NCBI GenBank assembly: GCA_000421085.1
Contig: ATWE01000001.1
Coordinates: forward strand, 558,001-622,000
DNA length: 64,000 nucleotides
Reading direction: 5' to 3'
Source: Ensifer sp. USDA 6670
GTDB lineage: Bacteria; Pseudomonadota; Alphaproteobacteria; Rhizobiales; Rhizobiaceae
Shown one piece after another: positions 6,704-14,495 of the stretch (position 1 is its first letter; each line of letters opens with the position of its first letter). The translations under genes were made by a program, and so were the position numbers. Under the pieces are notes generated by a model. That model searched no databases, was not told the DNA's origin, and saw only the letters and a list, made by a program, of their open reading frames with translations.

Positions 6704-8248
6704 ATGACTGATGCGAAGAACATGATTTTCTCCTGGCTGACGAGCGGCGTCGAGCCGTCGCGCACAAAGGCCCGGGTACAAAAGGACATCGACGGCGCCG
6801 AGAAACCGGTTCCGCCCCGCGCCGGCGGAATAAACGGAGCGGTCCGCGCCGTGGGCCAGGGCGTCCTGGGGATCGGTTCCTATCTGGACGAAATGGACGC
6901 GGCGACGAATGCCACGCTCGCGCCGGTATTCGATCCCCTTTTGCCCGGCAGTTTTGAGAAGCTCCCCGGTGAAACATGGAGCGAGCGATACGAACAGGCG
7001 CTGAAAATTCAGCGGCGTGACAGCCGCGAATATGATGAGGACCATCCTTATCTTTCTCCCTCCCTCAAGCTGACTGGCGGTATCGGTTCTGGCGTGGCGC
7101 TCTTGAGGACGCTGCCGTCGATCGGGAATTATGCGCTTGGAAACACCGGCGCATCCTGGGTTGGACGGGTGGGTTCGGGGACCGTTGCCGGTGCCGGGAC
7201 CGGCTTCGTGCAGAGATATGGCGCCGGAGAAGGCGGTGCCGAGAACCGGTTGAGTGAGGCTGGGACCGAAGCGCTCTGGGGCGCTGGCACCGGCGCGGTC
7301 GCGGTGCCGCTGGCATCGGGGCTCGGCATGCTTGGTTCTGCGGCCTACCGCAAGCTTTTCGGAAAATCAGGTATGCCACCCTGGGTGGAGCCAGGCGCAG
7401 CGGAACAGCTTGCGCCAGCGGGAGGTAACGTAGCCTCCAAGGGAGATGTGGAATACGATCCACCTGCCGTGAAGCGACCGTTTGAGGTGGATTATCCGGG
7501 AGGGAAGAGGAGCTATGTCGAAAGAGGAATCGCCGACGAAAACGGAAAACTGCTCAAGGGCATCGATGGTTACCCCTCCGATCCGGGGTACTCCGGATAT
7601 ATTGCCGGCCGGAAGGCGGCGGGATCGCCTGATACAAGTCTCACTGCCGGAGAACTGGAAGACATTGTCAAGAGAAGAACAGGACGCGTTTCTTCAACAG
7701 TACCGCGATCGAAAATTTGGGGGGACAACAGAGTAACCTGGATTGATGGCGCGGGTGATCCGGCCGGCGTCGAGATTGCAGACGACCTGAACCCACGGGA
7801 CAGGTTGCGCGTTCTGGCCCACGAGGCCGGCCACACGCTCCGTAAAGCGCTGAACGAGATGTCGATCGATGGGGTGGAGGACGATCTCTACCGCAACTAC
7901 TACAACTTGCGTTATGGCAAAGATCCGGGTCCCGGCCCAGACGGCTCCGCTCTCGCCCGGCAATACGGGCCCGAGTATGATGGTTATCGTCCCGACGAGG
8001 TCGGTGAGGAGCTGAGAGTTGAAAGCGTCAGGGGCTATATGACTGGCGCGGGCTACATGAAGGAGCGCTATCCGAATCTGGCGGCGCGGATGCGAGAGCA
8101 CTTCAGGAACCATCCCGACTTGAAGGATATAATCCGGCTCAACACGTGGCGGTTCGTGACCATGGGCGCCGGGATTGCCGGGACCGGGACCGACGGCCTC
8201 GCCGGATACGGCGCAAATGGACCAAAGAGGGGGGAGGGCAAGCCATGA
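6704..8248 (+). CDS. Zincin-domain phage protein 2 (HEAGH)
   Basis: A 514-residue protein with GGAGG 10 bases before ATG 6704. Residues 1-240 are unlike protein 1: a hydrophilic start, then Gly-rich, weakly hydrophobic stretches (GGIGSGVALLRTLPSIGNYA; GSGTVAGAGTGFVQR) of the kind seen in phage internal or ejected proteins. The shared linker follows (VEYDPPAVKRPFEVDYPGG, SYVERGIADENG), then the zincin-like domain with VLAHEAGHTLRKAL, H373-E374-xx-H377, and SIDGVEDDLYRNYY. Its end overlaps the connector gene at 8245 by ATGA. Two such proteins with swapped N-termini in one locus suggest modular delivery of a peptidase domain. Function is inferred from the motif. Confidence 0.65.
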   Translation: MTDAKNMIFSWLTSGVEPSRTKARVQKDIDGAEKPVPPRAGGINGAVRAVGQGVLGIGSYLDEMDAATNATLAPVFDPLLPGSFEKLPGETWSERYEQALKIQRRDSREYDEDHPYLSPSLKLTGGIGSGVALLRTLPSIGNYALGNTGASWVGRVGSGTVAGAGTGFVQRYGAGEGGAENRLSEAGTEALWGAGTGAVAVPLASGLGMLGSAAYRKLFGKSGMPPWVEPGAAEQLAPAGGNVASKGDVEYDPPAVKRPFEVDYPGGKRSYVERGIADENGKLLKGIDGYPSDPGYSGYIAGRKAAGSPDTSLTAGELEDIVKRRTGRVSSTVPRSKIWGDNRVTWIDGAGDPAGVEIADDLNPRDRLRVLAHEAGHTLRKALNEMSIDGVEDDLYRNYYNLRYGKDPGPGPDGSALARQYGPEYDGYRPDEVGEELRVESVRGYMTGAGYMKERYPNLAARMREHFRNHPDLKDIIRLNTWRFVTMGAGIAGTGTDGLAGYGANGPKRGEGKP

Positions 8249-8847
8249 CGCTGCTTTCCGCCATCAACAGGGTCTGCGACGTCGTTTCCCTCTCGCCGTT
8301 CGACGGCGTCTACGGATCCGACGAGCCGAACGCGATGACGATGGTCGCGCTCGCGCAGGAAGCAGGCGACGAGATCGCCCGGCGCGCGGACTGGCAGAAG
8401 CTTTTGAAGTCGTACACCGCCGCCGCCTCGCCCGAGGCCCTTCCTGATGATTTCCAGCGCCTGACGCCGGGCGGCCCGGTCAGGACAGCCGCCGGCGTCT
8501 TCGTGCGGCCGGTGACCAATTCCGGACAATGGGCCGTCATCGCCGGCATTCCCTCGGCGCAGCGGTATTTCTTCATCAAGGGCGGCCAGGTGCTGTTCTC
8601 GCCGGCCTCCGCAGCCTCCGGCGCTGTCATCGACTACGTCTCGAAGAACTGGGTGCTGCACGACCCGGACGGCCCGCAGGCGACGTTTACGGCCGACGAC
8701 GACACCACGCTCTTTCCCGAGCGGTTGCTCGTGAAGGGCATCGTCTGGCGCTGGAAGCGTCAGAAGGGGCTTGCCTACGAGGACAACCTCGCCGAGTTCG
8801 AAGCCGACCTCGCGCAGGAGATCAATGCCGACAGGGGGGCAGCATGA
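8245..8847 (+). CDS. Phage connector/tail adaptor protein
   Basis: A 200-residue protein (MTLLSAINRVCDVVSLSPFD...) with a helical N-terminus, an EIARRADWQKLLKS block and a beta-rich second half ending in a basic helix and an acidic tail. It overlaps the zincin gene before and the nozzle-like gene after by ATGA. Size and position between adaptor and nozzle genes fit a second head-tail connector of a podovirus. A frameshifted, truncated copy lies at 6066, which shows that in the ancestral order this gene directly followed the adaptor or first zincin gene. Confidence 0.65.
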   Translation: MTLLSAINRVCDVVSLSPFDGVYGSDEPNAMTMVALAQEAGDEIARRADWQKLLKSYTAAASPEALPDDFQRLTPGGPVRTAAGVFVRPVTNSGQWAVIAGIPSAQRYFFIKGGQVLFSPASAASGAVIDYVSKNWVLHDPDGPQATFTADDDTTLFPERLLVKGIVWRWKRQKGLAYEDNLAEFEADLAQEINADRGAA

Positions 8848-10460
8848 GGATTCATCCGAGAGCGGGCCGCATGGGGCAATCCAACCGCGGTGCGGTTTCC
8901 ATCGGCCGCCAGCAGACATCGCAGCCGCTGACCTTTCCTGCGCCGAAAGGAGGGCTGGTCCCGACCGCTGACATGGCCTCGCAGGAGCCGGGCTCGGCAA
9001 CCGTGCTGCGCAACTTCTTCCCGACCCTGATGGGCTGCAAGATCCGCGGCGGATCGCAGAGGAAGGCGCTGGCGGCCGACCGCGGCGACATCAGGAGCGC
9101 GTTCAAATACAAATACGGCACGAACGAAAAGCTGTTCATGGCGACGGCGGGCGGGATCTACAACATGACCTCGCCGGCCGCGCCGCCGGCCACCACGGCA
9201 GCGGATGTTTCGGGCATGGGCGGCGGGGACTGGTGCGCCTTCCAGCATACCAATGCCGGCACATCCTGGCTGGTGTGCGTGAATGGCGCCAATAACCGGC
9301 AGCTTTACAACGGCTCCACCTGGACCACGGCGCCGGCCATCACCTTCACCGATGGCACGACGATGGCGCAGCTCAATTACGGCTGGCTGTTCAAGAACCG
9401 GGAGTTCTTCCTGAAGAACGGCACGCTCGACGCTTATTACCTGCCGGTGAACGCGGTGGGCGGCGCTGCGGCCGTGTTTCCCCTCGGCGGGGTGATGAAG
9501 AAGGGCGGCTCTCTGCTGACCGGCTTCTCCTGGTCGCTGGAGAGCGGCGACGGCCTCAACGACTTGTGCGTGTTCGTCTCGACAGAGGGGGAAATTGCTG
9601 TCTATGCCGGTTCGGACCCGTCGAGCGCTTCTGACTTCGCTCTGAAGGGCGTCTATCAGATCGGCCGGCCGCTCGGCAAAAACGCCTGGATCAGGGCAGG
9701 GGGCGATATCCTCATTGCCACCACGGACGGGCTCACGCCGATGTCGCAGGTCTTCCAGCGCGACCGGCAGGCGCTGTCGCTGGTCTCCGTCTCGCGTCCG
9801 ATCGAGGACGACTGGCGCCGGGCCGCGAACGCCACCGGAACCGGCTGGACGCTGAAGCAGTGGCCCGAGCAGAACCTCGTCTTTGTTGCCTTTCCCGAAA
9901 ATACCGTCGTCACCGACACGACCTTCGTCCTGAACGTGCTTACGGGGCGCTGGTCTACGATCAGCAACTGGCAGGCGCTCTGCTATGAGACGCTGCAAGG
10001 CGGGCTCTTTTTTGGTTCGCTCGACGGCTACATGTGGCAGGGGGATGCCGGCGGCACGGATGACGGGCTGGCCTTTTCGGCGACCTATCTTTCGCAGTTC
10101 TCGCCGACGGCCCAGTTCGGGCAGCGATCGACCGCCACGCTCGCGCACATGTATTTCCGGGCGAAGACGAAGCCGAAGGTCAGGCTGTTCGCGCGTGCCG
10201 ACTATGACCGGTCGACGCCCACCTTCGCCACCGCGACGACAGGCGATGCCACCTCGTCCGAATGGGACGTCGGTCTCTGGGATGTGGCGATCTGGGACGG
10301 TGTTTCCGAGGTGCGGCGCTACGACTTCCGCCAGAACGTGCGGGCGACGGGAGACATGCTCGCGGTCGGCTGCGTGATCACCTCGGGCGGCAAGTTCAAG
10401 CTCGATATTGAGGTCGATCTCGCCACGGTTCAAGTCTCGGTCGGCGAGGCAAGCGCTTGA
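8844..10460 (+). CDS. Phage nozzle/tail-tube-like protein
   Basis: A 538-residue protein starting MRIHPRAGRMGQSNRGAVSI with GGGGGG just before ATG 8844. An early LVPTADMASQEPGSATVLRN segment (the [AP]-rich 'NFFPTLMGCKIRGG' type) followed by repeated beta-strand blades (FMATAGGIYNM, WLVCVNGANN, VFVSTEGEIAVYAGSDP) is typical of the long beta-rich nozzle or stabilisation proteins that close the short tail. The ORF extends upstream to 8529 in frame, but that part overlaps the connector gene completely and is a shadow. It is coupled upstream by ATGA and overlaps the acetyltransferase gene by four bases. Confidence 0.65.
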   Translation: MRIHPRAGRMGQSNRGAVSIGRQQTSQPLTFPAPKGGLVPTADMASQEPGSATVLRNFFPTLMGCKIRGGSQRKALAADRGDIRSAFKYKYGTNEKLFMATAGGIYNMTSPAAPPATTAADVSGMGGGDWCAFQHTNAGTSWLVCVNGANNRQLYNGSTWTTAPAITFTDGTTMAQLNYGWLFKNREFFLKNGTLDAYYLPVNAVGGAAAVFPLGGVMKKGGSLLTGFSWSLESGDGLNDLCVFVSTEGEIAVYAGSDPSSASDFALKGVYQIGRPLGKNAWIRAGGDILIATTDGLTPMSQVFQRDRQALSLVSVSRPIEDDWRRAANATGTGWTLKQWPEQNLVFVAFPENTVVTDTTFVLNVLTGRWSTISNWQALCYETLQGGLFFGSLDGYMWQGDAGGTDDGLAFSATYLSQFSPTAQFGQRSTATLAHMYFRAKTKPKVRLFARADYDRSTPTFATATTGDATSSEWDVGLWDVAIWDGVSEVRRYDFRQNVRATGDMLAVGCVITSGGKFKLDIEVDLATVQVSVGEASA

Positions 10461-10903
10461 GCCTGATCTGGGGCGGGGCATCAAACCCTGCCGTCAATCA
10501 GGCCATAGCCCGGTTCGTGGCAAGCCGCATTCCGGGCTGCGATCGAGGTTTCGAGCATTTCACGACGCTGGGAATGATCGAGGGCGAGCGCCTCGTCGCC
10601 GGCGTCGTCTTCCACAACTACGCGCCCGAGGCCGGGGTCATAGAGCTTTCGTCCGCTTCGGCCAGCAGGCGCTGGCTGACGCGCCCGATGCTCAAGGCGA
10701 TGTTCGGTTACCCCTTCGATCAGATCGGCTGCCAGATGGCCGTTCTCAGGGTTTCCGAGCGCAACACCGTGATGACCGACATAGCCGAGCGCTTCGGCTT
10801 CAAGGCTTACCGCATCCCGCGCCTGAGAGGCCGCGAGGAGGCGGAGATCATATTCACATTCACAGATGACGACTGGCGCAACCACGCAGTCAACAGAAGG
10901 TAG
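10457..10903 (+). CDS. Phage GNAT-type acetyltransferase
   Basis: A 148-residue protein that starts at TTG 10457, overlapping the stop of the nozzle gene. The order of elements fits the GNAT fold: N-terminal helix, VAGVVFHNY strand, VIELSSASAS strand, then an acceptor-binding region (RRWLTRPMLKAMFGYPF), VAVLRVSERN and GFKAYRIPR at the C-terminus. The acetyl-CoA loop is weakly conserved. Small GNAT proteins in the tail-gene region occur in several podoviruses of Proteobacteria; the substrate is not known. It is part of the late operon and 5 bases before the next gene. Confidence 0.6.
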   Translation: MSLIWGGASNPAVNQAIARFVASRIPGCDRGFEHFTTLGMIEGERLVAGVVFHNYAPEAGVIELSSASASRRWLTRPMLKAMFGYPFDQIGCQMAVLRVSERNTVMTDIAERFGFKAYRIPRLRGREEAEIIFTFTDDDWRNHAVNRR

Positions 10904-10908
10904 ACGCC

Positions 10909-12774
10909 ATGGGGAAGCAAAAAGCTCCAAGCCCTCCGGATCCGAACAAGACGGCCGCAGCACAGACGGCAACCAATATCGGCACGGCCATCGCCAACCA
11001 GACTCTCGGCAACGTCAACCAGGTGACGCCTGACGGCAGCCTGACCTATTCCCAGACGGGCAGCACCAAGTGGACAGATCCGCTGAACGGCAAGGAATAT
11101 GATCTGCCGACCTATACGGCAACGCAAACGCTTTCCCCCGAGCAGCAGGCCATCAAGAACCAGACCGACGCCGCCGAACTGAACATGGCGACGCTTGCCA
11201 GCACCCAATCGGGCAAGCTCAACACTCTATTCGGCAGCCAACTCGACATATCGAAGGCGCCGGCGGCGGGGAGCGCGAGCGCAATCGGGCTGCCACAGTA
11301 CCAGAGCTTTGCGAGCGGTCCGCTGTTGCAAACCAGCCTCGGCAACTACGGCAACGTTCAAAGCTCGATCGCCGGAGCCGGTCCCATCCAGACGGGCCTT
11401 GGAAACACCGGCACCGTGCAGACGGGCCTGGCAAGCGCCGGCAACGTGCAAAACGCGATCGCGAGCGCCGGCGCTATTCAGAACCACGTCGCGGACGCCG
11501 GCAAGATCCAGACTTCGCTTGGCAATGCAGGCGACATCACCAAGTCCTATGCTTTCGATATCGACACGTCGAAATACGAACAGGCGTTGCTCGACCGGCT
11601 GAACCCGCAACTCGAGCGGGACCGGGCGGCGCTGGAAACGAAGCTCAGCAACCAGGGCCTGCAGCCGGGCTCCGAAGCCTATAACCGCGCGGTCGACGAA
11701 GCGAACCGCGCAGCAAACGACGCGCGGATAGGGGCAACCTTGAGCGCGGGCCAGGAACAGTCCCGCATTGCCGGGCTGGCGCAAAATCAGGCGATGTTCC
11801 AAAACTCCGCCCAGCAGCAGGCCTATGACCAGATGATCGGGATCGGTCAGTTCTACAATTCCGCGCAGGCGCAGCAATATGCGCAGAACGCGAACGACAT
11901 GCAGATGGCCAATGCCGCCCAGGGGCAGACGTTCGGCCAGAATCAGGCGCAGCTCGAGGCCGAAAACGCCGCGCAAAATCAGACGTTCGGTCAAAACCTC
12001 GCTTCCGGCCAGTTCGCAAACGCCGCCCAGCAGCAGCTGTTCAACAATGCCCTGCAGGCAGCCCAGTTCACGAACGCGGCCCAAGAGCAGAAGTTCGGCC
12101 AGAACAAGGCGCAACTCGAAGCCGGCAACGCCGCCCAGAATCAGAAGTTCACCCAAGGGGTGGCCGCTGCCGAGTTCGGCAACAACGCCCTGCAGCAGCA
12201 ATACCAGAACCAGAACACGGCGACCGCCGGCAACAACGCGCTTGCCGACCAGAGCTTCAACGCCCAGCAGGCGAAATTCAACCTGCAGAACCAGGAGAGA
12301 GCACAATATCTGAACGAGCTCTATGCCCAGCGCAACCAGCCGGTCAACGAGATTTCGGCGCTCCTGTCCGGCGCCCAGGTCGGCAGCCCGAATTTCGTGC
12401 CGACACAGGGGGCGCAAGTTCCGACGGTCGACTACGCCGGTCTCGTCAATCAAAACTACCAAAATCAGCTTAGTGCATGGCAGCAGAACAACGCCAACTC
12501 GCAAAGCCTTTTCGGCGGCTTGCTCGGCTTCGGCGGCCAACTGGCCGCGCTCTCCGACAGGCGGGCGAAGAAAGACATCGAGAAAGTCGGCGAACTCAAG
12601 GGCCAGGGCCTTTACGAGTATCGCTACAGGGGCAGGCACGACGACGGGAAGCGGCACATCGGCGTGATGGCCCAGGAAGTCGAGAAGAAGCGGCCGGACG
12701 CCGTGTCTCTCCGACCTGACGGGTTACGCCAGGTCGATTACGGCAAGCTTTTCAATGCCGGAAAGCGCAAATGA
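10909..12774 (+). CDS. Phage tail protein with S74 autochaperone end
   Basis: A 621-residue protein. Residues ~100-220 contain about seven 11-residue repeats of the type QTGLGNTGTV/QNAIASAGAI. Residues ~290-480 are Gln/Asn-rich coiled repeats (NAAQNQTFGQNLASGQF; NAAQQQLFNNALQAAQF). The last ~70 residues begin SDRRAKKDIEKVGEL and contain HIGVMAQEVEKKRPDAV and VDYGKLF, the signature of the S74/intramolecular chaperone domain that trimerises tail spikes and then cleaves itself off. The Ser of SDRR is the expected cleavage residue by family knowledge. A Q/N-rich helical body in place of a beta-helix is unusual. It follows the acetyltransferase and overlaps the next gene by ATGA. Confidence 0.7.
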   Translation: MGKQKAPSPPDPNKTAAAQTATNIGTAIANQTLGNVNQVTPDGSLTYSQTGSTKWTDPLNGKEYDLPTYTATQTLSPEQQAIKNQTDAAELNMATLASTQSGKLNTLFGSQLDISKAPAAGSASAIGLPQYQSFASGPLLQTSLGNYGNVQSSIAGAGPIQTGLGNTGTVQTGLASAGNVQNAIASAGAIQNHVADAGKIQTSLGNAGDITKSYAFDIDTSKYEQALLDRLNPQLERDRAALETKLSNQGLQPGSEAYNRAVDEANRAANDARIGATLSAGQEQSRIAGLAQNQAMFQNSAQQQAYDQMIGIGQFYNSAQAQQYAQNANDMQMANAAQGQTFGQNQAQLEAENAAQNQTFGQNLASGQFANAAQQQLFNNALQAAQFTNAAQEQKFGQNKAQLEAGNAAQNQKFTQGVAAAEFGNNALQQQYQNQNTATAGNNALADQSFNAQQAKFNLQNQERAQYLNELYAQRNQPVNEISALLSGAQVGSPNFVPTQGAQVPTVDYAGLVNQNYQNQLSAWQQNNANSQSLFGGLLGFGGQLAALSDRRAKKDIEKVGELKGQGLYEYRYRGRHDDGKRHIGVMAQEVEKKRPDAVSLRPDGLRQVDYGKLFNAGKRK

Positions 12775-13025
12775 CGGGCTATGGCGGTTACCAAGGCACG
12801 AAGCTCACGCGTGAGGAAATGGCAAAGCGGCTGCAGGCGCAAATCATGGGTCAAGCCCTGCCTCAGACCATCGGCGGCGGCATCGGCATGCTCGGCGCCG
12901 GCCTCGCGGCAGGGTTGGCACGGCGGAATGCAGCTTTCCCGACCGCTCCGGGCGCTGCACAGCCGTCAATAACGACGGGATTGGCCAATTTCTTCACTGG
13001 CGGACGCAACGGGGGGCTCTATTGA
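12771..13025 (+). CDS. Small phage virion-region protein
   Basis: An 84-residue protein coupled by ATGA to the S74 protein. A basic, helical first third (LTREEMAKRLQAQIMGQALP) is followed by a Gly-rich hydrophobic segment (GGGIGMLGAGLAAGLARR) that could insert in a membrane. Such short glycine-zipper proteins are common next to ejection proteins of podoviruses. I do not recognise a family. Its stop is one base before the next start. Confidence 0.55.
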   Translation: MTGYGGYQGTKLTREEMAKRLQAQIMGQALPQTIGGGIGMLGAGLAAGLARRNAAFPTAPGAAQPSITTGLANFFTGGRNGGLY

Positions 13026-14293
13026 TGGCAAAGCCGGCATTTTCTTTCCTGTTCGGGGGCAATACGCGCGAGACGCCCGAATCCATTAAGCGCAAGCGCG
13101 ATCTCGCCATGGCGATCATGGGTGCATCTTCGGCTCCCAGGAATGTCGGCGAAGGCTTGAACGCTCTCGGCTCCGGCATCGCGGCAGGCATCATGAATCG
13201 CAGGGCGGACAAGGCGGAAACCGAAGGTCGGGCCGAAGCCGACGCCCTCTTCAACCGCGAGCTACAGGGTCAATTCGCCGGCAGGCTCATGGGCCAAGCC
13301 CCGGATGCCGGCGCGTTGAGCAGGCTCCCGCCCGATGTGAAGCCGTCGGCCGGCACGGCGAGCGCTGCTGATGCCGACATGAGCGGGAACGACGTCTATT
13401 CCAGTTTCATGGATAAGGTCGACGACAAAATCACCAACCCATTCGGGCTTGCCGCGGTCGCGGCCACCGGTAAGGAGGAAAGCGACTTCCTCCCGGAGAA
13501 GGTCAATCGGACGTGGAGCGACCCAAGCGAAAGCGGCAAGGCGGGCACGGCTGGCGGCATTATGTCCTGGCGCGAGAACAGGCTCGCAAAGCTTCAGGCC
13601 CATGCCGCATCCAAGGGCGAGCAGGGCAATGGCTCGCCGCAAACACAAGCCGAATTCTTCCTGGGTGAGGATCCGAACCTCATCATTGCGTTGAACAACG
13701 CCAAGAACATCGAAGAGGCGCAGGAAATCATCAATCGGGCCTGGAAATTCTCCGGCTGGAACCGTCCGGCTGGAGAAGCGGCCGAACGTCTAGCGACTGC
13801 ACGTGCCTTCCTGCCCAACTTCCAAGGCCGGCAGGCGCCGCAACCGGTCGCGGGCACGTTCGGGAGGCCGTCCGCTCACCCGCAGCAGATCGCGACCGTG
13901 CCCGCGCCGACTGGCAAGCCGTCGCTGGCGGATGAGGTCGCAGCCTTCGAGCAGACGCCGGAGTACCGCGCTCAGTTCCCCGGCATGAACGACCCACAGG
14001 CGGGTCCACCAGCGCAGAACGCGCCCCAGGGCATCCCGCTTCAATTCCAGGGCTCGCGGCAACTCGCCAACGCGCAGGGTGGAATCATGCCAGCCCTCAT
14101 GGGCGGCACGCCGGCCACGCCCGAGCAGATCGAACGGGCGCAGGCGATGGGTCAGCAGGCGCAGCGAGGTCCCGACCAGATGTCGCTGCTTCGGGCTCTC
14201 GGCAGCCCATTCCTGAGCGAAGAGCAGCGTGCGGTTCTCCGGATGCTCTACCAACAGCAGGTTCAGGAGCGGCAAGCCGCCCGCGAACAGTAG
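13025..14293 (+). CDS. Virion protein with tail-lysozyme domain
   Basis: A 422-residue protein (start ATG 13025; an in-frame TTG lies three bases before). After a Gly/Ala-rich helical N-terminus, residues ~120-250 read NPFGLAAVAATGKEESDFLP, then RTWSDPSESGKAGTAGGIMSW and RLAKLQ, the pattern of the phage tail lysozyme fold (PF18013 type), with a candidate catalytic acid in the KEESD stretch near residue 150. FLPNFQGRQ closes the domain. The rest is Pro/Gln-rich and likely disordered. It probably opens the peptidoglycan during DNA ejection. It is the third muralytic protein of this prophage beside the broken GH104 gene and the endolysin. Confidence 0.65.
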   Translation: MAKPAFSFLFGGNTRETPESIKRKRDLAMAIMGASSAPRNVGEGLNALGSGIAAGIMNRRADKAETEGRAEADALFNRELQGQFAGRLMGQAPDAGALSRLPPDVKPSAGTASAADADMSGNDVYSSFMDKVDDKITNPFGLAAVAATGKEESDFLPEKVNRTWSDPSESGKAGTAGGIMSWRENRLAKLQAHAASKGEQGNGSPQTQAEFFLGEDPNLIIALNNAKNIEEAQEIINRAWKFSGWNRPAGEAAERLATARAFLPNFQGRQAPQPVAGTFGRPSAHPQQIATVPAPTGKPSLADEVAAFEQTPEYRAQFPGMNDPQAGPPAQNAPQGIPLQFQGSRQLANAQGGIMPALMGGTPATPEQIERAQAMGQQAQRGPDQMSLLRALGSPFLSEEQRAVLRMLYQQQVQERQAAREQ

Positions 14294-14452
14294 CTATGGA
14301 TGGACGGCCAACGCTGCGAGCAGGCATCAAACAGCAACGATCCCGCTTATCGGATCGACCTCTCCCTGGCTGGAACTTGCCGCCGAACAGGCGCCGTTCT
14401 TCTACGTCAGGGAGCACGCTCTTCAACCGTCGTTTCATTTCGGACACAGCAT

Positions 14453-14478
14453 GGCTCCCTTTCGAGGGGGCCTTTCTC
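14453..14478 (+). terminator. Weak terminator before tail fibre gene
   Basis: GGCTCCC (14453-14459) pairs with GGGGGCC (14466-14472, one G-T pair) around TTTCGA, followed by TTTCTC. It lies in the 202-base gap between the tail-lysozyme gene and the tail fibre gene, in which I see no other gene. Confidence 0.4.
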
Positions 14479-14495
14479 AATGACAGGAGGCTACA

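Noticed and set aside
8775-10484. 569-codon ORF on the - strand
   Set aside because: It is antisense to the nozzle-like gene, Arg/Pro/Gly/His-rich and a product of GC-rich codon bias.
11227-12657. 476-codon ORF on the - strand
   Set aside because: Antisense to the Q/N-rich S74 protein; its Leu/Val/Gly repeats mirror the repeats on the coding strand.
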